Shown here in pieces: positions 8,502 through 17,686 of a stretch of DNA of 64,000 nucleotides. The stretch is taken from contig CAWIXS010000023.1 of the NCBI GenBank assembly GCA_963840075.1, positions 1 through 64,000 of the forward strand, in the 5' to 3' direction. Under the pieces are notes generated by a model. That model searched no databases. It was not told the DNA's origin and worked only from the letters and a program-made list of their open reading frames with translations. Origin of the DNA: AWTP1-13 sp963840075. GTDB lineage: Bacteria > Pseudomonadota > Alphaproteobacteria > Rhizobiales > Hyphomicrobiaceae. Numbering within the stretch: position 1 is the first letter of the stretch; each line of letters opens with the position of its first letter. The position numbers and the translations under genes are program-made.

Positions 8502-9806
8502 TTGCGGCGCTGCACCCACCGCGTATGGCGCGGATTACTGCTCGCGCTCGGCCTCTGCGCCCTGCTCCAGATGTCTGCCGCGCTGGCCCAGAGCAACGAC
8601 GGCTTCCGCCGGTTCGTCGAGGCGCTGTGGCCGGAGGCCGAGGCCAAGGGCGTGTCGCGCGCCACCTTCGATGCGGCCTTCAAGGGCGTGGTGCCCGATC
8701 TGTCGCTCCCCGACCTCGTGCTGCCCGGCAAGACCCCGAGCGGTGCGAAGGGCCAGGCCGAGTTCACCAGAACGCCCGCCGAGTACCTCAATGTGGGCCA
8801 GCTCGCCGGGCTCGCCGAGCAGGGCAAGGCGCTCCTCGTCAAGCATCGCGACGCCCTCGAGAAGATCGAGCGCGAGATTGGCGTGCCGCGCCAGGTCGTG
8901 CTCGCCATCTGGGGGCGCGAATCCGCCTTCCGCGCGCCGCGCTCGCCGCACTATGCCGTTCGCGTGCTCGCCACCCAGGCCTGGACCGGCCGCCGCAAGG
9001 AGATGTTCCGCAACGAGCTCCTCCATGCCCTGAAGCTGCTCGAGGACGGGGTGCGCACGCGCGAGGGCATGACCTCGTCGTGGGCCGGCGCCATGGGGCT
9101 CACGCAGTTCATGCCGTCGGAGTACTACACGCTGGCCTACGACCTCGACGGCGACGGCCGCAAGGACATCTGGGGCTCGGTGCCGGACGCGCTCGCCTCG
9201 GCAGCCAACCAGCTGCGGGGGAGGGGCTGGGTGCCGGGCCAGACCTGGGGCTACGAGGTGCGGCTGCCGGCCGCGGCGTCCTGCCTGCTGGAGGGGCCGC
9301 CCCATGCCAAGAAGCTCCGCGACTGGGTGAAGCTCGGCGTCGTGCGCGTGCGCAACCGGCCGTTTCCAGCCGAGGCGCTCGACCAGGACGCCTTCATCCT
9401 GACGCCCGGCGGCGCGCACGGCCCGGCATTCCTGGCGCTCGAGAACTTCATGGTCATCAAGCGCTACAACATGTCGGACCTCTACGCGCTGTTCGTCGGC
9501 AACCTCGCCGACCGCATCGGCGGCGAAGGCGACTTCCACGCGCCATGGGGCGCCGTGCGGCAGCTCTCCGCGCTCGGCATCGAGGAGATCCAGAAGCGCC
9601 TGCAGGCCCGCGGGTACGAGATCAGCAAGATCGACGGCAAGGCGGGCATGAATACGCGCGCCCTGATCGGGGCCTATCAGAAGGCGAGCGGCCTCAAGAT
9701 CGACTGCTGGCCCTCCGAGGCACTGCTCTTAAGCCTGCGCGGCAGCCCGGGCCGCGAGCGGGAGGCCCGTCCCGCGGCCGGCAAGAGCGCGTCGGGAGGC
9801 GATTAA
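8502..9806 (+). CDS. lytic murein transglycosylase (MltB/SLT_2 family) with peptidoglycan-binding domain
   Basis: A 434-residue periplasmic enzyme that cleaves peptidoglycan glycan strands to anhydro-muropeptides. A signal peptide spans residues 1-30 (hydrophobic GLLLALGLCALLQ, cleavage near SAALA-Q). The SLT_2 domain contains AIWGRESAFR with the likely catalytic Glu140, then GAMGLTQFMPSEYY and a DLDGDGRKDIWGSVPDALAS block. A PG_binding_1 repeat (IQKRLQARGYEISKIDGKAG) ends the protein. The TTG at 8502 is chosen because it gives a full signal peptide; the next ATG would remove it. The DUF459 gene follows 38 bases later and may be co-transcribed. Confidence 0.88.
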   Translation: MRRCTHRVWRGLLLALGLCALLQMSAALAQSNDGFRRFVEALWPEAEAKGVSRATFDAAFKGVVPDLSLPDLVLPGKTPSGAKGQAEFTRTPAEYLNVGQLAGLAEQGKALLVKHRDALEKIEREIGVPRQVVLAIWGRESAFRAPRSPHYAVRVLATQAWTGRRKEMFRNELLHALKLLEDGVRTREGMTSSWAGAMGLTQFMPSEYYTLAYDLDGDGRKDIWGSVPDALASAANQLRGRGWVPGQTWGYEVRLPAAASCLLEGPPHAKKLRDWVKLGVVRVRNRPFPAEALDQDAFILTPGGAHGPAFLALENFMVIKRYNMSDLYALFVGNLADRIGGEGDFHAPWGAVRQLSALGIEEIQKRLQARGYEISKIDGKAGMNTRALIGAYQKASGLKIDCWPSEALLLSLRGSPGREREARPAAGKSASGGD

Positions 9807-9844
9807 CCCTATTGCTGCCCTTGTGGCGGCCTACGAAGTGCAGC

Positions 9845-11335
9845 ATGCTGGAGCACGGCAAGATCGAAGCGAGCGGACGAAGCGCCGAGGGCCGGCGGGC
9901 GACGCCCGATCCTCGGCCCCGCGGAGGAGTGCTGGCCCTGCTGCACAGCCCGGGACGGAGCCTGCGTGCCTGTCTCGTCGCCCTTGCGGCGCTGGCTGTT
10001 CTTGCCCTCCTCGCGCCGCGCAGCCCGCTGGCGCAGGAGGGCTTCCCCGGCACCAGCTACATAACGCCGTTCCCGGCGGGCGACATCTACCGCATGCAGG
10101 TCTACGGCGACGCCTTTGCCGAAGGGCTGTTGGGCGGTCTCGTCGATACCTTCACGGGCGACATGCGCGTGCAGCTGCAGAAGAAGCGCCGTGCGCTCGC
10201 GGGCGTCACGCGGTTCGACTTCGAGGACGAGGTCAGGGCCGAGGAGGCGGGCCGCGACACCGTGCACGTCGCCGTCGTCATGATCGGCTACAACGAGCGC
10301 TACCACATCCGCGCCTCCGCGCGCGAGCGCATCGAGTTCGGCACGGCCGAGTGGCGCGAGGAGTACGGCCGGCGTGTCGACCGCCTTGCCAAGACGCTGA
10401 AGAAGCGCGGCATGGCGGTCTACTGGGTCGGGCTGCCGATCATGCGGAAGGCCGAGCTCAACGACACGGCGCAGCTCATCAACGATGTCGTGCGCGAGCG
10501 CGCCTATCTCAACGGCATCAAGTATATCGACACCGCCGCGCACTTCGCCGACGAGCTGGGCAACTACACCCCGTACGGGCCGGACGTTGCGGGCAAGCAG
10601 CGGCTGGTGCGCGATGTCGACGGGGTGCTGTTCACCTGGGCCGGGTTTCGCAAGCTCGCGTACTTCGTCGAGCGCGACATCAAGCGCGACCTGACGCTGT
10701 CCCGCAGCGAGCGCTCCATCCCACTGGCGGGCTCGGAGGCGGAGCAGAAGCGCATCGCGGCACTGCGCCCGCGCTCCCCCGACAAGGATGCGGGCAGCAA
10801 GGGAAGCGCTACCGCGGGGAAGGACGCCAAGGGCAAGGACGCCGCGAAGAGCGCGCCGAAGACCAGTGCAGCGGGTCCTGCGGGCGAGAAGCAGGCCGCT
10901 GCCGACACGGCGGCCGATCCGAAGGCCGACCATGGCCGCATCGTGCTCAAGACCGTTGCCGCGGGGGGCCGCGAGGAGACCGTGACGCTCGAGCTTCCCC
11001 GGCCGGCCATTCCGACGGCCGTGCTGCAGCTCATTACCCGCAAGGAGACCGGCGAGCGGCCCTCGCCCATGGGCGACGTGCTGGCCGACGATGTCGGCGG
11101 GGGGATCGTGGTGCTGAGCTCGGTCACGCCGCTCGGCACAGGCCCCGGAGGCCCGCGCAAGGCGGCACCCGGCCAGCCCTACTATCAGGTCTGGTTCAAG
11201 GGCGAGCGCCTGCCGCCCAGATCCGGCCGCTCGGACGACATGAGCTGGCCGCGGTCCGATCCGGAGATCGTCATCGAGCCGCCGCCGCGCGCAAAATCGC
11301 CCCGGCCGTCGGCCAAGATTCCTCCGCGCAGCTAG
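9845..11335 (+). CDS. DUF459 / SGNH-hydrolase-like secreted protein, nucleophile Ser replaced
   Basis: A 496-residue protein with an N-terminal membrane anchor or long signal (LRACLVALAALAVLALLAP, about 42-60) and a DUF459 domain of the SGNH-hydrolase superfamily. Recognisable blocks are VYGDAFAEGLLGGL, VAVVMIGYNERYHIR, VYWVGLPIM and YIDTAAHFAD. Block I reads GDA where active SGNH enzymes have GDS, so the usual nucleophile is missing. A Lys/Ala-rich linker (about residues 315-360) leads to a proline-rich tail. It follows the murein transglycosylase in the same direction, so a cell-envelope role is plausible. The start ATG at 9845 is the first in frame after the upstream stop. Confidence 0.75.
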   Translation: MLEHGKIEASGRSAEGRRATPDPRPRGGVLALLHSPGRSLRACLVALAALAVLALLAPRSPLAQEGFPGTSYITPFPAGDIYRMQVYGDAFAEGLLGGLVDTFTGDMRVQLQKKRRALAGVTRFDFEDEVRAEEAGRDTVHVAVVMIGYNERYHIRASARERIEFGTAEWREEYGRRVDRLAKTLKKRGMAVYWVGLPIMRKAELNDTAQLINDVVRERAYLNGIKYIDTAAHFADELGNYTPYGPDVAGKQRLVRDVDGVLFTWAGFRKLAYFVERDIKRDLTLSRSERSIPLAGSEAEQKRIAALRPRSPDKDAGSKGSATAGKDAKGKDAAKSAPKTSAAGPAGEKQAAADTAADPKADHGRIVLKTVAAGGREETVTLELPRPAIPTAVLQLITRKETGERPSPMGDVLADDVGGGIVVLSSVTPLGTGPGGPRKAAPGQPYYQVWFKGERLPPRSGRSDDMSWPRSDPEIVIEPPPRAKSPRPSAKIPPRS

Positions 11336-11350
11336 CGGCTCATCGCCGGC

Positions 11351-11734
11351 TCAGGCGCTGGTCTCCTGGACGGGGCGCGGCCGGCGCCGGCCGCGGTCGA
11401 GCTTGCTGCGCTGGCCGATCCTGGCGACCATGCCGACCTTGCGCAGCGCCGCTTCGAACGCATCGCGAATGGCGAGGCCGAGCTCCTCGTTGGCGTTGCT
11501 GCCGACGCGCTCGTGGCTGACCACGATGGGCCTGCGGCGCGGCACGCCGATCTCGATCTTGATCTGGTAGACCTTGGGCCGCAGCGCCGTGCGCTGCGGC
11601 ACCTCGATGCCGACGCGGCAGCTCGTCATGCGCTCGAAATGCTTCCCGAGCTTGGCGACCTTCTCGCGCACCCGCTGCTCGACGGCCTCGCTCTTCTCGA
11701 CCCCGTGAAAATGAACCTCGACTGGCATGGTCAT
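11351..11734 (-). CDS. ribosome hibernation-promoting factor / HPF-RaiA family protein
   Basis: A 127-residue protein of the HPF/RaiA family, which binds the 30S subunit in slow growth and blocks mRNA and tRNA sites. The sequence has PVEVHFHGVEKSEAVEQRVR, then HFERMTSCRVGIEVPQR, with the typical long C-terminal helix AIRDAFEAALRKVG and a basic tail. It is short-form, without the dimerisation domain of long HPF. The ATG at 11734 follows GGGCGA and matches family starts; an upstream extension to 11782 is unlikely. It converges on the DUF459 gene with 15 bases between stops. Confidence 0.8.
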   Translation of the reverse strand: MTMPVEVHFHGVEKSEAVEQRVREKVAKLGKHFERMTSCRVGIEVPQRTALRPKVYQIKIEIGVPRRRPIVVSHERVGSNANEELGLAIRDAFEAALRKVGMVARIGQRSKLDRGRRRPRPVQETSA

Positions 11735-11830
11735 GAAATCGCCCTTTCGACTGGGGGACCTCCATTCCACACGTGGGAGCACCGTCCGTTCGGGTCAAGA
11801 TGCCCGGACCACAGCCGCGCCCGGATTCCG

Positions 11831-12038
11831 CTCTCCCTCTGGCCCCGCAGGGGGCCAAAGCGAGCGAAGCTCGCTTGTGCGCCTTCGGCGCAGGTGCGGG
11901 CAGGGCCAGGGGTGGGGGAACCCCGTCCCGGATGTTCTGCAATCCCCCCACCCCCGGATCAAGTCCGGATCAAGTCCGGGGCAGGCTGTGTCCCTCCCCC
12001 ACGTTTAGAGTACGCGCCTCCGGCGCGACGGGGGAGGC
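11831..12038. repeat. dispersed palindromic repeat, CCCCTCCCC/GGGGGATTGCAGAACATC family, copy 2 (inverted)
   Basis: An inverted relative of the element at 4732: it shares CTCGCTTGTGCGCCTTCGGC and the GATGTTCTGCAATCCCCC core. It continues into a tandem GGATCAAGTCC pair (about 11956-11978) and a GGGGGAGG end. The whole 11735-12229 stretch between the hibernation factor and the next gene holds nothing else recognisable. Confidence 0.65.
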
Positions 12039-12229
12039 GACGCTGCGACCCGCCTCTCGCTCCATGTCGACCGCCGGTCGCCTGCAAGTGTGACGGCTGG
12101 AGCGACGGCTTGGCCGCGGCCATGCGCATTGCATGAGCGGGCCGGGGCGAATAGCATCCGGCATCCAAGCACAAGAGCCTGGGACGGAGACGTTCCTCTT
12201 CCACCGCTAGCACGGAGCAAGGTTGGGCC

Positions 12230-13298
12230 ATGGCGACGTACAACATCCTTCTGATGGGCGCTTCCTACGGGTCGCTGCTGGCCTCCAAGCTGCTGTACGG
12301 CGGGCACAAGATCCATCTCGTCTGCCTGCCCCCGGAGGCGGAGCTCATCAACGCCGAGGGCTTCCGCGTGCGCCTGCCGGTGCGCGGCCGCAAGGAGCCC
12401 GTCGTGCTCGAACTCGCGCCAGCTGCCCGGCAAGGTGACGGCGGGCGGCACCGCGGGCGTCAACCCTGGCGATTACGACCTCGTCGGCCTGTGCATGCAG
12501 GAGCCGCAGTACCGCTCGCCGGGCGTGCGCGAGCTGCTCGACGCGGTGGCCAAATCGCGCGTGCCGTGCATGTCGATCATGAACATGCCGCCGCTGCCCT
12601 ACATGAAGCGCATCCCGGGTCTCGACGCGGAGTCGCTGCGCCCGGCCTATACCGACCCGACGGTGTGGGATGCGTTCGATCCCAAGTGCATGACGCTCAA
12701 CAGCCCCGACCCGCAGGCGATCCGCCCGCCCGAGGAGAAGGTCAACGTGCTGATGGTCACGCTGCCGACCAACTTCAAGGTGGCCAGGTTCGACGACGAG
12801 AAGGCGACCGCCATGCTGCGCCAGCTGGAGAAGGACGTGGAGGCGGCGCGCTTCGACACCCCGGAAGGCAAGATCGAGCTGCCCGTGAAGCTCAAGGTGC
12901 ACGATTCGATCTTCGTCCCGCTCGCCAAGTGGGCGATGCTGCTGGCCGGCAACTACCGCTGCGTCACGCCGGACGGCATGCGCACGGCGCAGGAGGCGGT
13001 GCATTCCGACATCGAGACCTCGCGCTCGGTCTACAACTTCGTCAACGACCTGGTCGTGAAGCTCGGCGCCAATCCGGGCGACATGGTGCCGTTCGAGAAG
13101 TACGCCGCCGCGGCCCAGAGCCTGGTGCGCCCGGCCTCGGCGGCGCGCGCGCTGCAGAACGGGGCGCCTTACATCGAGCGCGCCGACAAGCTGGTGCAGC
13201 TGATCGCCAAGCAGAAGGGCCTGAGCCACCCCGTCATCGACGCCACCGTGGCGCTGGTGGACTCCAGGCTGGAGGCGAACCGCAAGAAGGCCGCGTGA
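12230..13298 (+). CDS. ketopantoate reductase/ApbA-like dehydrogenase, frameshifted near 12415
   Basis: The first about 62 codons give a Rossmann start (YNILLMGASYGSLLASKLLY) and PPEAELINAEGFRVRLPVRG. The frame then leaves homology near 12415, and the rest is read one frame over as RQLPGKVTAGGTAGVNPGDY through SRLEANRKKAA. One extra G in CTCGCGCC explains the break. The whole product would be about 355 residues, resembling NAD(P)H-dependent ketopantoate-reductase-type enzymes, though it is divergent and the substrate is unknown. ATG 12230 is preceded by AGCAAGG. The remaining codons look intact, so a sequencing indel is more likely than decay. An epoxide hydrolase follows. Confidence 0.65.
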
Positions 13299-13302
13299 TG
13301 CC

Positions 13303-13336
13303 GTAGGGTGCAACCGGGCGTCAGCCCGATTGCACC
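13303..13336. repeat. single-hairpin copy of the GTAGGGTGCAA repeat
   Basis: GTAGGGTGCAACCGGGC, a GTCA loop, then GCCCGATTGCACC: a half-unit related to the RAYT-associated element at 32374. It lies five bases after the dehydrogenase stop. Confidence 0.6.
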
Positions 13337-13392
13337 GATAGGCCCGCGGTGCAGCCGGCACCGGAGGGCTGCGTCAGGCGCGGTTGGAGCCC

Positions 13393-14508
13393 ATGTCCCC
13401 CAAGCCCTTCACGCTGCAGGTTCCCGACGCCGCCATCGCCGACCTGCACGAGCGGCTGGCGCGCACGCGCTGGCCGGACGAGCCGCCGCTGGAGCCGTGG
13501 TCGACGGGCACCAGCCTGGCCTATGCGCAGGGCCTCGCCGAGTATTGGCGCACCGGCTTCGACTGGCGCGCCTGGGAGGCGAAGCTCAATGCCTTCCGGC
13601 AGCTCACCGTGCCGGTGGGCGGCATCGACCTGCATTTCATCCACGAGCCGGGGCGCAGGCCGGACGCCATGCCGCTGCTGATCTCGCACGGCTGGCCCGG
13701 CTCGGTCTTCGAGTTCCACAAGCTCATCCCGCTGCTCACCGAGCACTTCACGGTGGTGGCACCGTCGCTGCCGGGCTTCACGCTGTCGTTCAAGCCGGGG
13801 CAGAGGCGCTTCGGCGTGCAGGAGATCGCCGCGGTCTTCGCCGAGCTGATGACGGACGTGCTCGGATATGAGCGCTACGGCGTGCAGGGCGGCGACTGGG
13901 GCGGCTTCGTCGCCTCGGTGATGGGCCACCAGTATCCCGAGCGCCTGACGGGCATCCACCTCAACCTGCTGGCGGTGCGCCGCGACCCGGCGATGCTCCA
14001 GAGCCCGGCGCCCGAGGCGAAGGTCTACCTCGGCGAGCTCAACCACTTCCTCAAGGAGGAGATGGGCTATCAGTGGATCCAGGGCACGCGGCCGCAGACG
14101 CTGGCCTTCGGCCTGGCGGATTCACCCGCCGGCCTGCTGGCGTGGATCGTCGAGAAGTTCCGCGCCTGGACCGACAATGCCGGCAGCCCCGAGGATGCCG
14201 TGAGCCGCGACGAGATGCTGGCCAACATCGCGCTCTACTGGTTCACCGGCGCCATCGGGTCGTCGTTCTGGCCGTACTATGCGCGCATGCATTCCTCTTG
14301 GCCGATCGGTGAGGGTCAGACCGTCGGCGTGCCGATGGGCTACGCCGAGTTCCCCAAGGAGATCCTGCGGCCTCCGCGCTCGGTGGCGGCGCGGACCTAC
14401 ACCGACATCAGGCGCTGGAGCGTGATGCCGAAGGGCGGCCACTTCGCGGCCCTGGAGCAGCCCGAGGCGCTGGCCGGCGAGGTGCGGGAGTTCTTCGCGG
14501 GGCTGTAG
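13393..14508 (+). CDS. epoxide hydrolase (EHN-type, alpha/beta fold)
   Basis: A 371-residue microsomal-type epoxide hydrolase that opens epoxides to diols through an aspartyl ester. The N-terminal EHN domain (PFTLQVPDAAIADLHERLAR; TRWPDEPPLEPW) is followed by the core with the oxyanion motif HGWPGSVFEF (about 99-108) and nucleophile Asp168 in GVQGGDWGGF. A likely catalytic His is in GGHFAALEQPE, and HSSWP lies in the lid. ATG at 13393, with GGAG just upstream, is preferred to the in-frame TTG nine bases earlier. It follows the dehydrogenase-like gene with a repeat between them. Confidence 0.9.
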   Translation: MSPKPFTLQVPDAAIADLHERLARTRWPDEPPLEPWSTGTSLAYAQGLAEYWRTGFDWRAWEAKLNAFRQLTVPVGGIDLHFIHEPGRRPDAMPLLISHGWPGSVFEFHKLIPLLTEHFTVVAPSLPGFTLSFKPGQRRFGVQEIAAVFAELMTDVLGYERYGVQGGDWGGFVASVMGHQYPERLTGIHLNLLAVRRDPAMLQSPAPEAKVYLGELNHFLKEEMGYQWIQGTRPQTLAFGLADSPAGLLAWIVEKFRAWTDNAGSPEDAVSRDEMLANIALYWFTGAIGSSFWPYYARMHSSWPIGEGQTVGVPMGYAEFPKEILRPPRSVAARTYTDIRRWSVMPKGGHFAALEQPEALAGEVREFFAGL

Positions 14509-14822
14509 GCTGCAGGCCGGATTGGGTGCAGGTCGGATCAGGCGCCAGCCGTAATCCGCCGATCGCCGGCGAAACGGCGGATTTCGCTTCGCTGATCCGC
14601 CCTACCACTACCACAAGCTGCGCGCCGGCTCGACCCAATTTGCGCCACGCCTGTGGACATATTGTTCGCCGACAGACCGGTGGCGCGCAAGGCGGCGGCC
14701 GTTCCATCGGCCCCGAGCCTGCGGTCGTGAACCGCATCGGGCGCGAGCGCGACCAATGCGTCGAGCGCACTGTTGCCGTGCGTGCCCATGGATTGGCATG
14801 CATGGATTGGCATGGAGGTGTG
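14509..14822. other. intergenic stretch with a CGGCGGAT-type palindromic repeat
   Basis: About 14550-14607 holds TAATCCGCCGATCGCCGGCG, AAACGGCGGATTTCGC and TGATCCGCCCTAC. These are self-complementary arms of a REP-like element of a different sequence family. The rest, up to the next start, shows no gene. Confidence 0.45.
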
Positions 14823-17498
14823 ATGCACAGGTCAGTTGCCGCAGTCGCCGCTGGGCTCGGGCTGCTTTGCGCCGTCACCTCCGTTGCAGCGCAAGAGTCG
14901 ACGCCGGTGAACCTGCTCGCCCTGCAAGGGGCGAAGCTGGAGCATGCGAGCGACCCGGACGCGGGCCCACCCGCGTTGAAGGCTCTGACCGACGGCGACG
15001 CGGGCACGCCCGTCGTCCTGGCCGGCACCGACAAGTCGCCTCTGACGCTCGTCATCGGCTTCGACGGCAAGCTGGTGTCCCTGGAGCAGCTCGAGGTGAG
15101 CCTCGGCAACGCCCCGAAGGAGAGCGGGGCAACCCATGTGGACCTCCTGGTCTCGTCGCTCTCGCCCCACGCCGGCTTCCACTCGGTGCGCTCCGACCCG
15201 CTCGCCCCGACCCAGAAGGCGCAGAGGTTCGCCTTCGGGGCGGTCGGTGCCAAGTGGATCATGCTGAAGGTCTCGGCCCCGCCCAACGCGCAACGCGTGA
15301 GCCTTGCCGAGATCAGGATTGTCGGCCGTGAGGGGCCTCCGCGGTCGCGCTACAAGTTCAAGGAGTCCCCCGCCAAGGCCTTCGACGTCCTGCGCCGGCT
15401 GGAAGGCAGCGCGGCGTTGAACCTGTCGATCACGCCGGACGAGGCCAGCCTGTTCGCCGATGCGCGCGACGGCAAGCTCGACGAGTGGTCGTTCGCCGAA
15501 GCCGCCTTGCTGGTCTCGGGCGTGCCCACGGCCGGGCGGCGCAAGGCCTACCTGGCGCGGCTGGATGCGATCGAGGCGCAGGCGCGCGCGGCCACGGCAT
15601 CGGCCAAGAGCTCCTTCGAGCGCGGCGCGGCCCTGCTCAGGTTCGTCCATGGCGGACCGATGGCCAAAGGCTACGCGTCCGCTCAAACCAACGTATCGGC
15701 CATCCTCGACACGGGCACGTTCAACTGCGTCTCGTCGGCCGCGCTCTACAACATTCTGGCGCGCCGGCTCGGGCTCGACGCGCGCGCCGTGGAGGTGCCC
15801 GACCACGCCTTCTCCATCGTCTACGACGGCACCGCGCACGCCGACGTGGAGACGACGACCGCGGCCGGGTTCAACCCCGCGCGCAACAAGGCGGCGCAGG
15901 CCGAATTCGAGAAGCTCACCGGCTTCGCCTACATCCCCGACAGCCATCGCGACAGGCGCCGGGAGGTGGGCGAGCTGGGGCTCCTGGCCATCGTCTACTA
16001 CAACCACGGCGTCGAGCTGACCCGGCAGAAGCGCTATCAGGAGGCGCTGCTGGCCAATTTCCGGGCGCTCAGCCTCGACCCGGAGCTCGCCTCGGCCGTC
16101 CAGAACGCGCTCGCCGTGCTGGCGAACTGGAGCGCCGAGCTCTTGCGCCAGCGCAAGTTCGACGATGCGCTCAACGTCGCCGGCATGGGGTTGCAGCTGG
16201 CGCCGCAGGACGCGGCGCTGCTCAACAACCACAAGGCGGTGTGGTCGCAATGGGGCGACGCGCTGGCGAAGGAAGGCAAGACCGACGAGGCACTGGCGGT
16301 CCTGCGCCGCGCCGAGCAGGCGATCCCCAACGCCGGTTTCGACCGCATGCGGGCGTGGGTGTTCATCCGCGAGGGCGAGGAGCGCATCAAGGCCGGCAAC
16401 TGGCAGGGAGCCCTGCAGCTCGTGGAGCCGGGCCTTGCCAGGCTCGATGCCGCGCCGCGCGAGGAGCTCGCCAAGTGGGCCGACTCCCTCCACGCCCGCT
16501 GGGCGGAGAGCGAGATGCGCAAGGGCAATTTCGCCGGTGCGCTCGGCCTCGTTTCCAAGCGCCTGTCGGAGCAGCCGCAGGACCGGCGGCTGGCCAATCA
16601 CCTCGCCTACCTGGTCCAGGAGCAGCTGAAGCACGTCGCCAGGGACGGGACCGATGCCGCCGATCGGATGATCCCCGACCTGCTGGTGCGCTTCTCGCAG
16701 TACCCGGACGTGAAAAAGGTTGCTGCGGCGCATCTCCAGCGCCGCGTACAGAAGCTGACCGACGAGGGAAAGTACGAGCTGGCCCTGGCGGCGGCGGAGC
16801 GCGTGGCCGACCTCATCGGCGATGCCAAGCTGGCGGCGGACACCACCGCCATGGCGTACCACCGCTGGGGCAGGCAGCTCGCCGGTGCCAAGCAGTGGGA
16901 CCAGGCCCTCGGCGTCTACGAGAAGGCCCTGCCGAAGCTCGCCGACAAGGGGAGCGCGGAGAACAACATCAGGTACTACGTGCAGGAATGGGCGAAGGAG
17001 GTCCATGCCCGGCAGGGGCTCGAGGCTACGCGGGAGCTCTTGCGGCAGCAGCTGACGCGCTTCGCCCACGTCAGGGACGTTCACCGGGTCGTCAATTGGT
17101 ATGTGGATCGTACGGTCCGGGACCTGGCGCGGCAGCGGCAATACGACGGCGCACTGGCTGCGCTCGATACCCTCTCCGGCCTTCTTCGCGGCTCCGACGA
17201 TGCGGCGGGCTTTGCGGCAGTTGTCTACGACGCCTGGTCCAGCGAGCTGAGCCGCAAGAGCGACTGGCAGGGTGCCGTGGACGTCTACGACCGGGCGCTC
17301 CAGAAGTTTCCCAAGCACAGCCGTCTCGTCAACAATGCCGTGGCCGCCTGGGACAGGTGGTCGAGGACCTTCATGGACAAAAAGGACTGGCGCGGCGCCA
17401 TCGGCATCTACGAGAAGGCGCTCGAGCGGATGCCGGACTCGGGCCCTCTCAAGCAGAACCTCAGGTACTGCCGGGACCAGCTGGAGAAGAGCCGGTAA
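14823..17498 (+). CDS. secreted transglutaminase-like / TPR repeat protein
   Basis: An 891-residue exported protein. Residues 1-23 are a signal peptide (cleavage near SVAAQ). A transglutaminase-like cysteine protease fold follows, with TGTFNCVSSAALYNILARRL (Cys near 302) and VEVPDHAFSIVYD (His near 328). From about residue 400 to the end there are many TPR-like helical pairs, for example YYNHGVELTRQKRYQEALLA and WDQALGVYEKALPKL. A discoidin-like beta region (about 30-170) precedes the catalytic part. The ATG at 14823 has GGAGGTG before it. The role is unknown; periplasmic peptide processing or scaffolding is inferred. Confidence 0.75.
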   Translation: MHRSVAAVAAGLGLLCAVTSVAAQESTPVNLLALQGAKLEHASDPDAGPPALKALTDGDAGTPVVLAGTDKSPLTLVIGFDGKLVSLEQLEVSLGNAPKESGATHVDLLVSSLSPHAGFHSVRSDPLAPTQKAQRFAFGAVGAKWIMLKVSAPPNAQRVSLAEIRIVGREGPPRSRYKFKESPAKAFDVLRRLEGSAALNLSITPDEASLFADARDGKLDEWSFAEAALLVSGVPTAGRRKAYLARLDAIEAQARAATASAKSSFERGAALLRFVHGGPMAKGYASAQTNVSAILDTGTFNCVSSAALYNILARRLGLDARAVEVPDHAFSIVYDGTAHADVETTTAAGFNPARNKAAQAEFEKLTGFAYIPDSHRDRRREVGELGLLAIVYYNHGVELTRQKRYQEALLANFRALSLDPELASAVQNALAVLANWSAELLRQRKFDDALNVAGMGLQLAPQDAALLNNHKAVWSQWGDALAKEGKTDEALAVLRRAEQAIPNAGFDRMRAWVFIREGEERIKAGNWQGALQLVEPGLARLDAAPREELAKWADSLHARWAESEMRKGNFAGALGLVSKRLSEQPQDRRLANHLAYLVQEQLKHVARDGTDAADRMIPDLLVRFSQYPDVKKVAAAHLQRRVQKLTDEGKYELALAAAERVADLIGDAKLAADTTAMAYHRWGRQLAGAKQWDQALGVYEKALPKLADKGSAENNIRYYVQEWAKEVHARQGLEATRELLRQQLTRFAHVRDVHRVVNWYVDRTVRDLARQRQYDGALAALDTLSGLLRGSDDAAGFAAVVYDAWSSELSRKSDWQGAVDVYDRALQKFPKHSRLVNNAVAAWDRWSRTFMDKKDWRGAIGIYEKALERMPDSGPLKQNLRYCRDQLEKSR

Positions 17499-17509
17499 GG
17501 AAAGAGGCG

Positions 17510-17650
17510 GTGCTGAAGAGGAAGGTCTGGGGAGCTGCGTCGGCACTCGTCATCGGCGGTGGCCTGCTCACCCTGGGCGTGTGGGCCGTTCGGCAAGGCG
17601 TAGCGCAGCCAGCGTGGGGTCAGTGCGATTGCGCCGCTGGGATCTCCTGA
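17510..17650 (+). CDS. possible small single-pass membrane protein
   Basis: A 46-residue frame starting at GTG 17510, directly after an AAGGAAAGAGG sequence and 11 bases downstream of the TPR gene. It has basic residues (VLKRKVW) followed by one hydrophobic helix, ASALVIGGGLLTLGVWAV. The last third overlaps repeat-like DNA. Composition and position fit a small membrane protein co-transcribed with the TPR gene, but no family was recognised and it could be chance. Confidence 0.35.
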   Translation: MLKRKVWGAASALVIGGGLLTLGVWAVRQGVAQPAWGQCDCAAGIS

Positions 17651-17686
17651 ACGGCGGCGCCACATTGCACCCTACGAAACACCGCC

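Noticed and set aside
14832..17546. A 904-codon minus-strand open frame opposite the TPR gene
   Set aside because: Antisense shadow of a GC-rich gene; its sequence has no family-like motifs, and the plus-strand gene has a signal peptide and domains.
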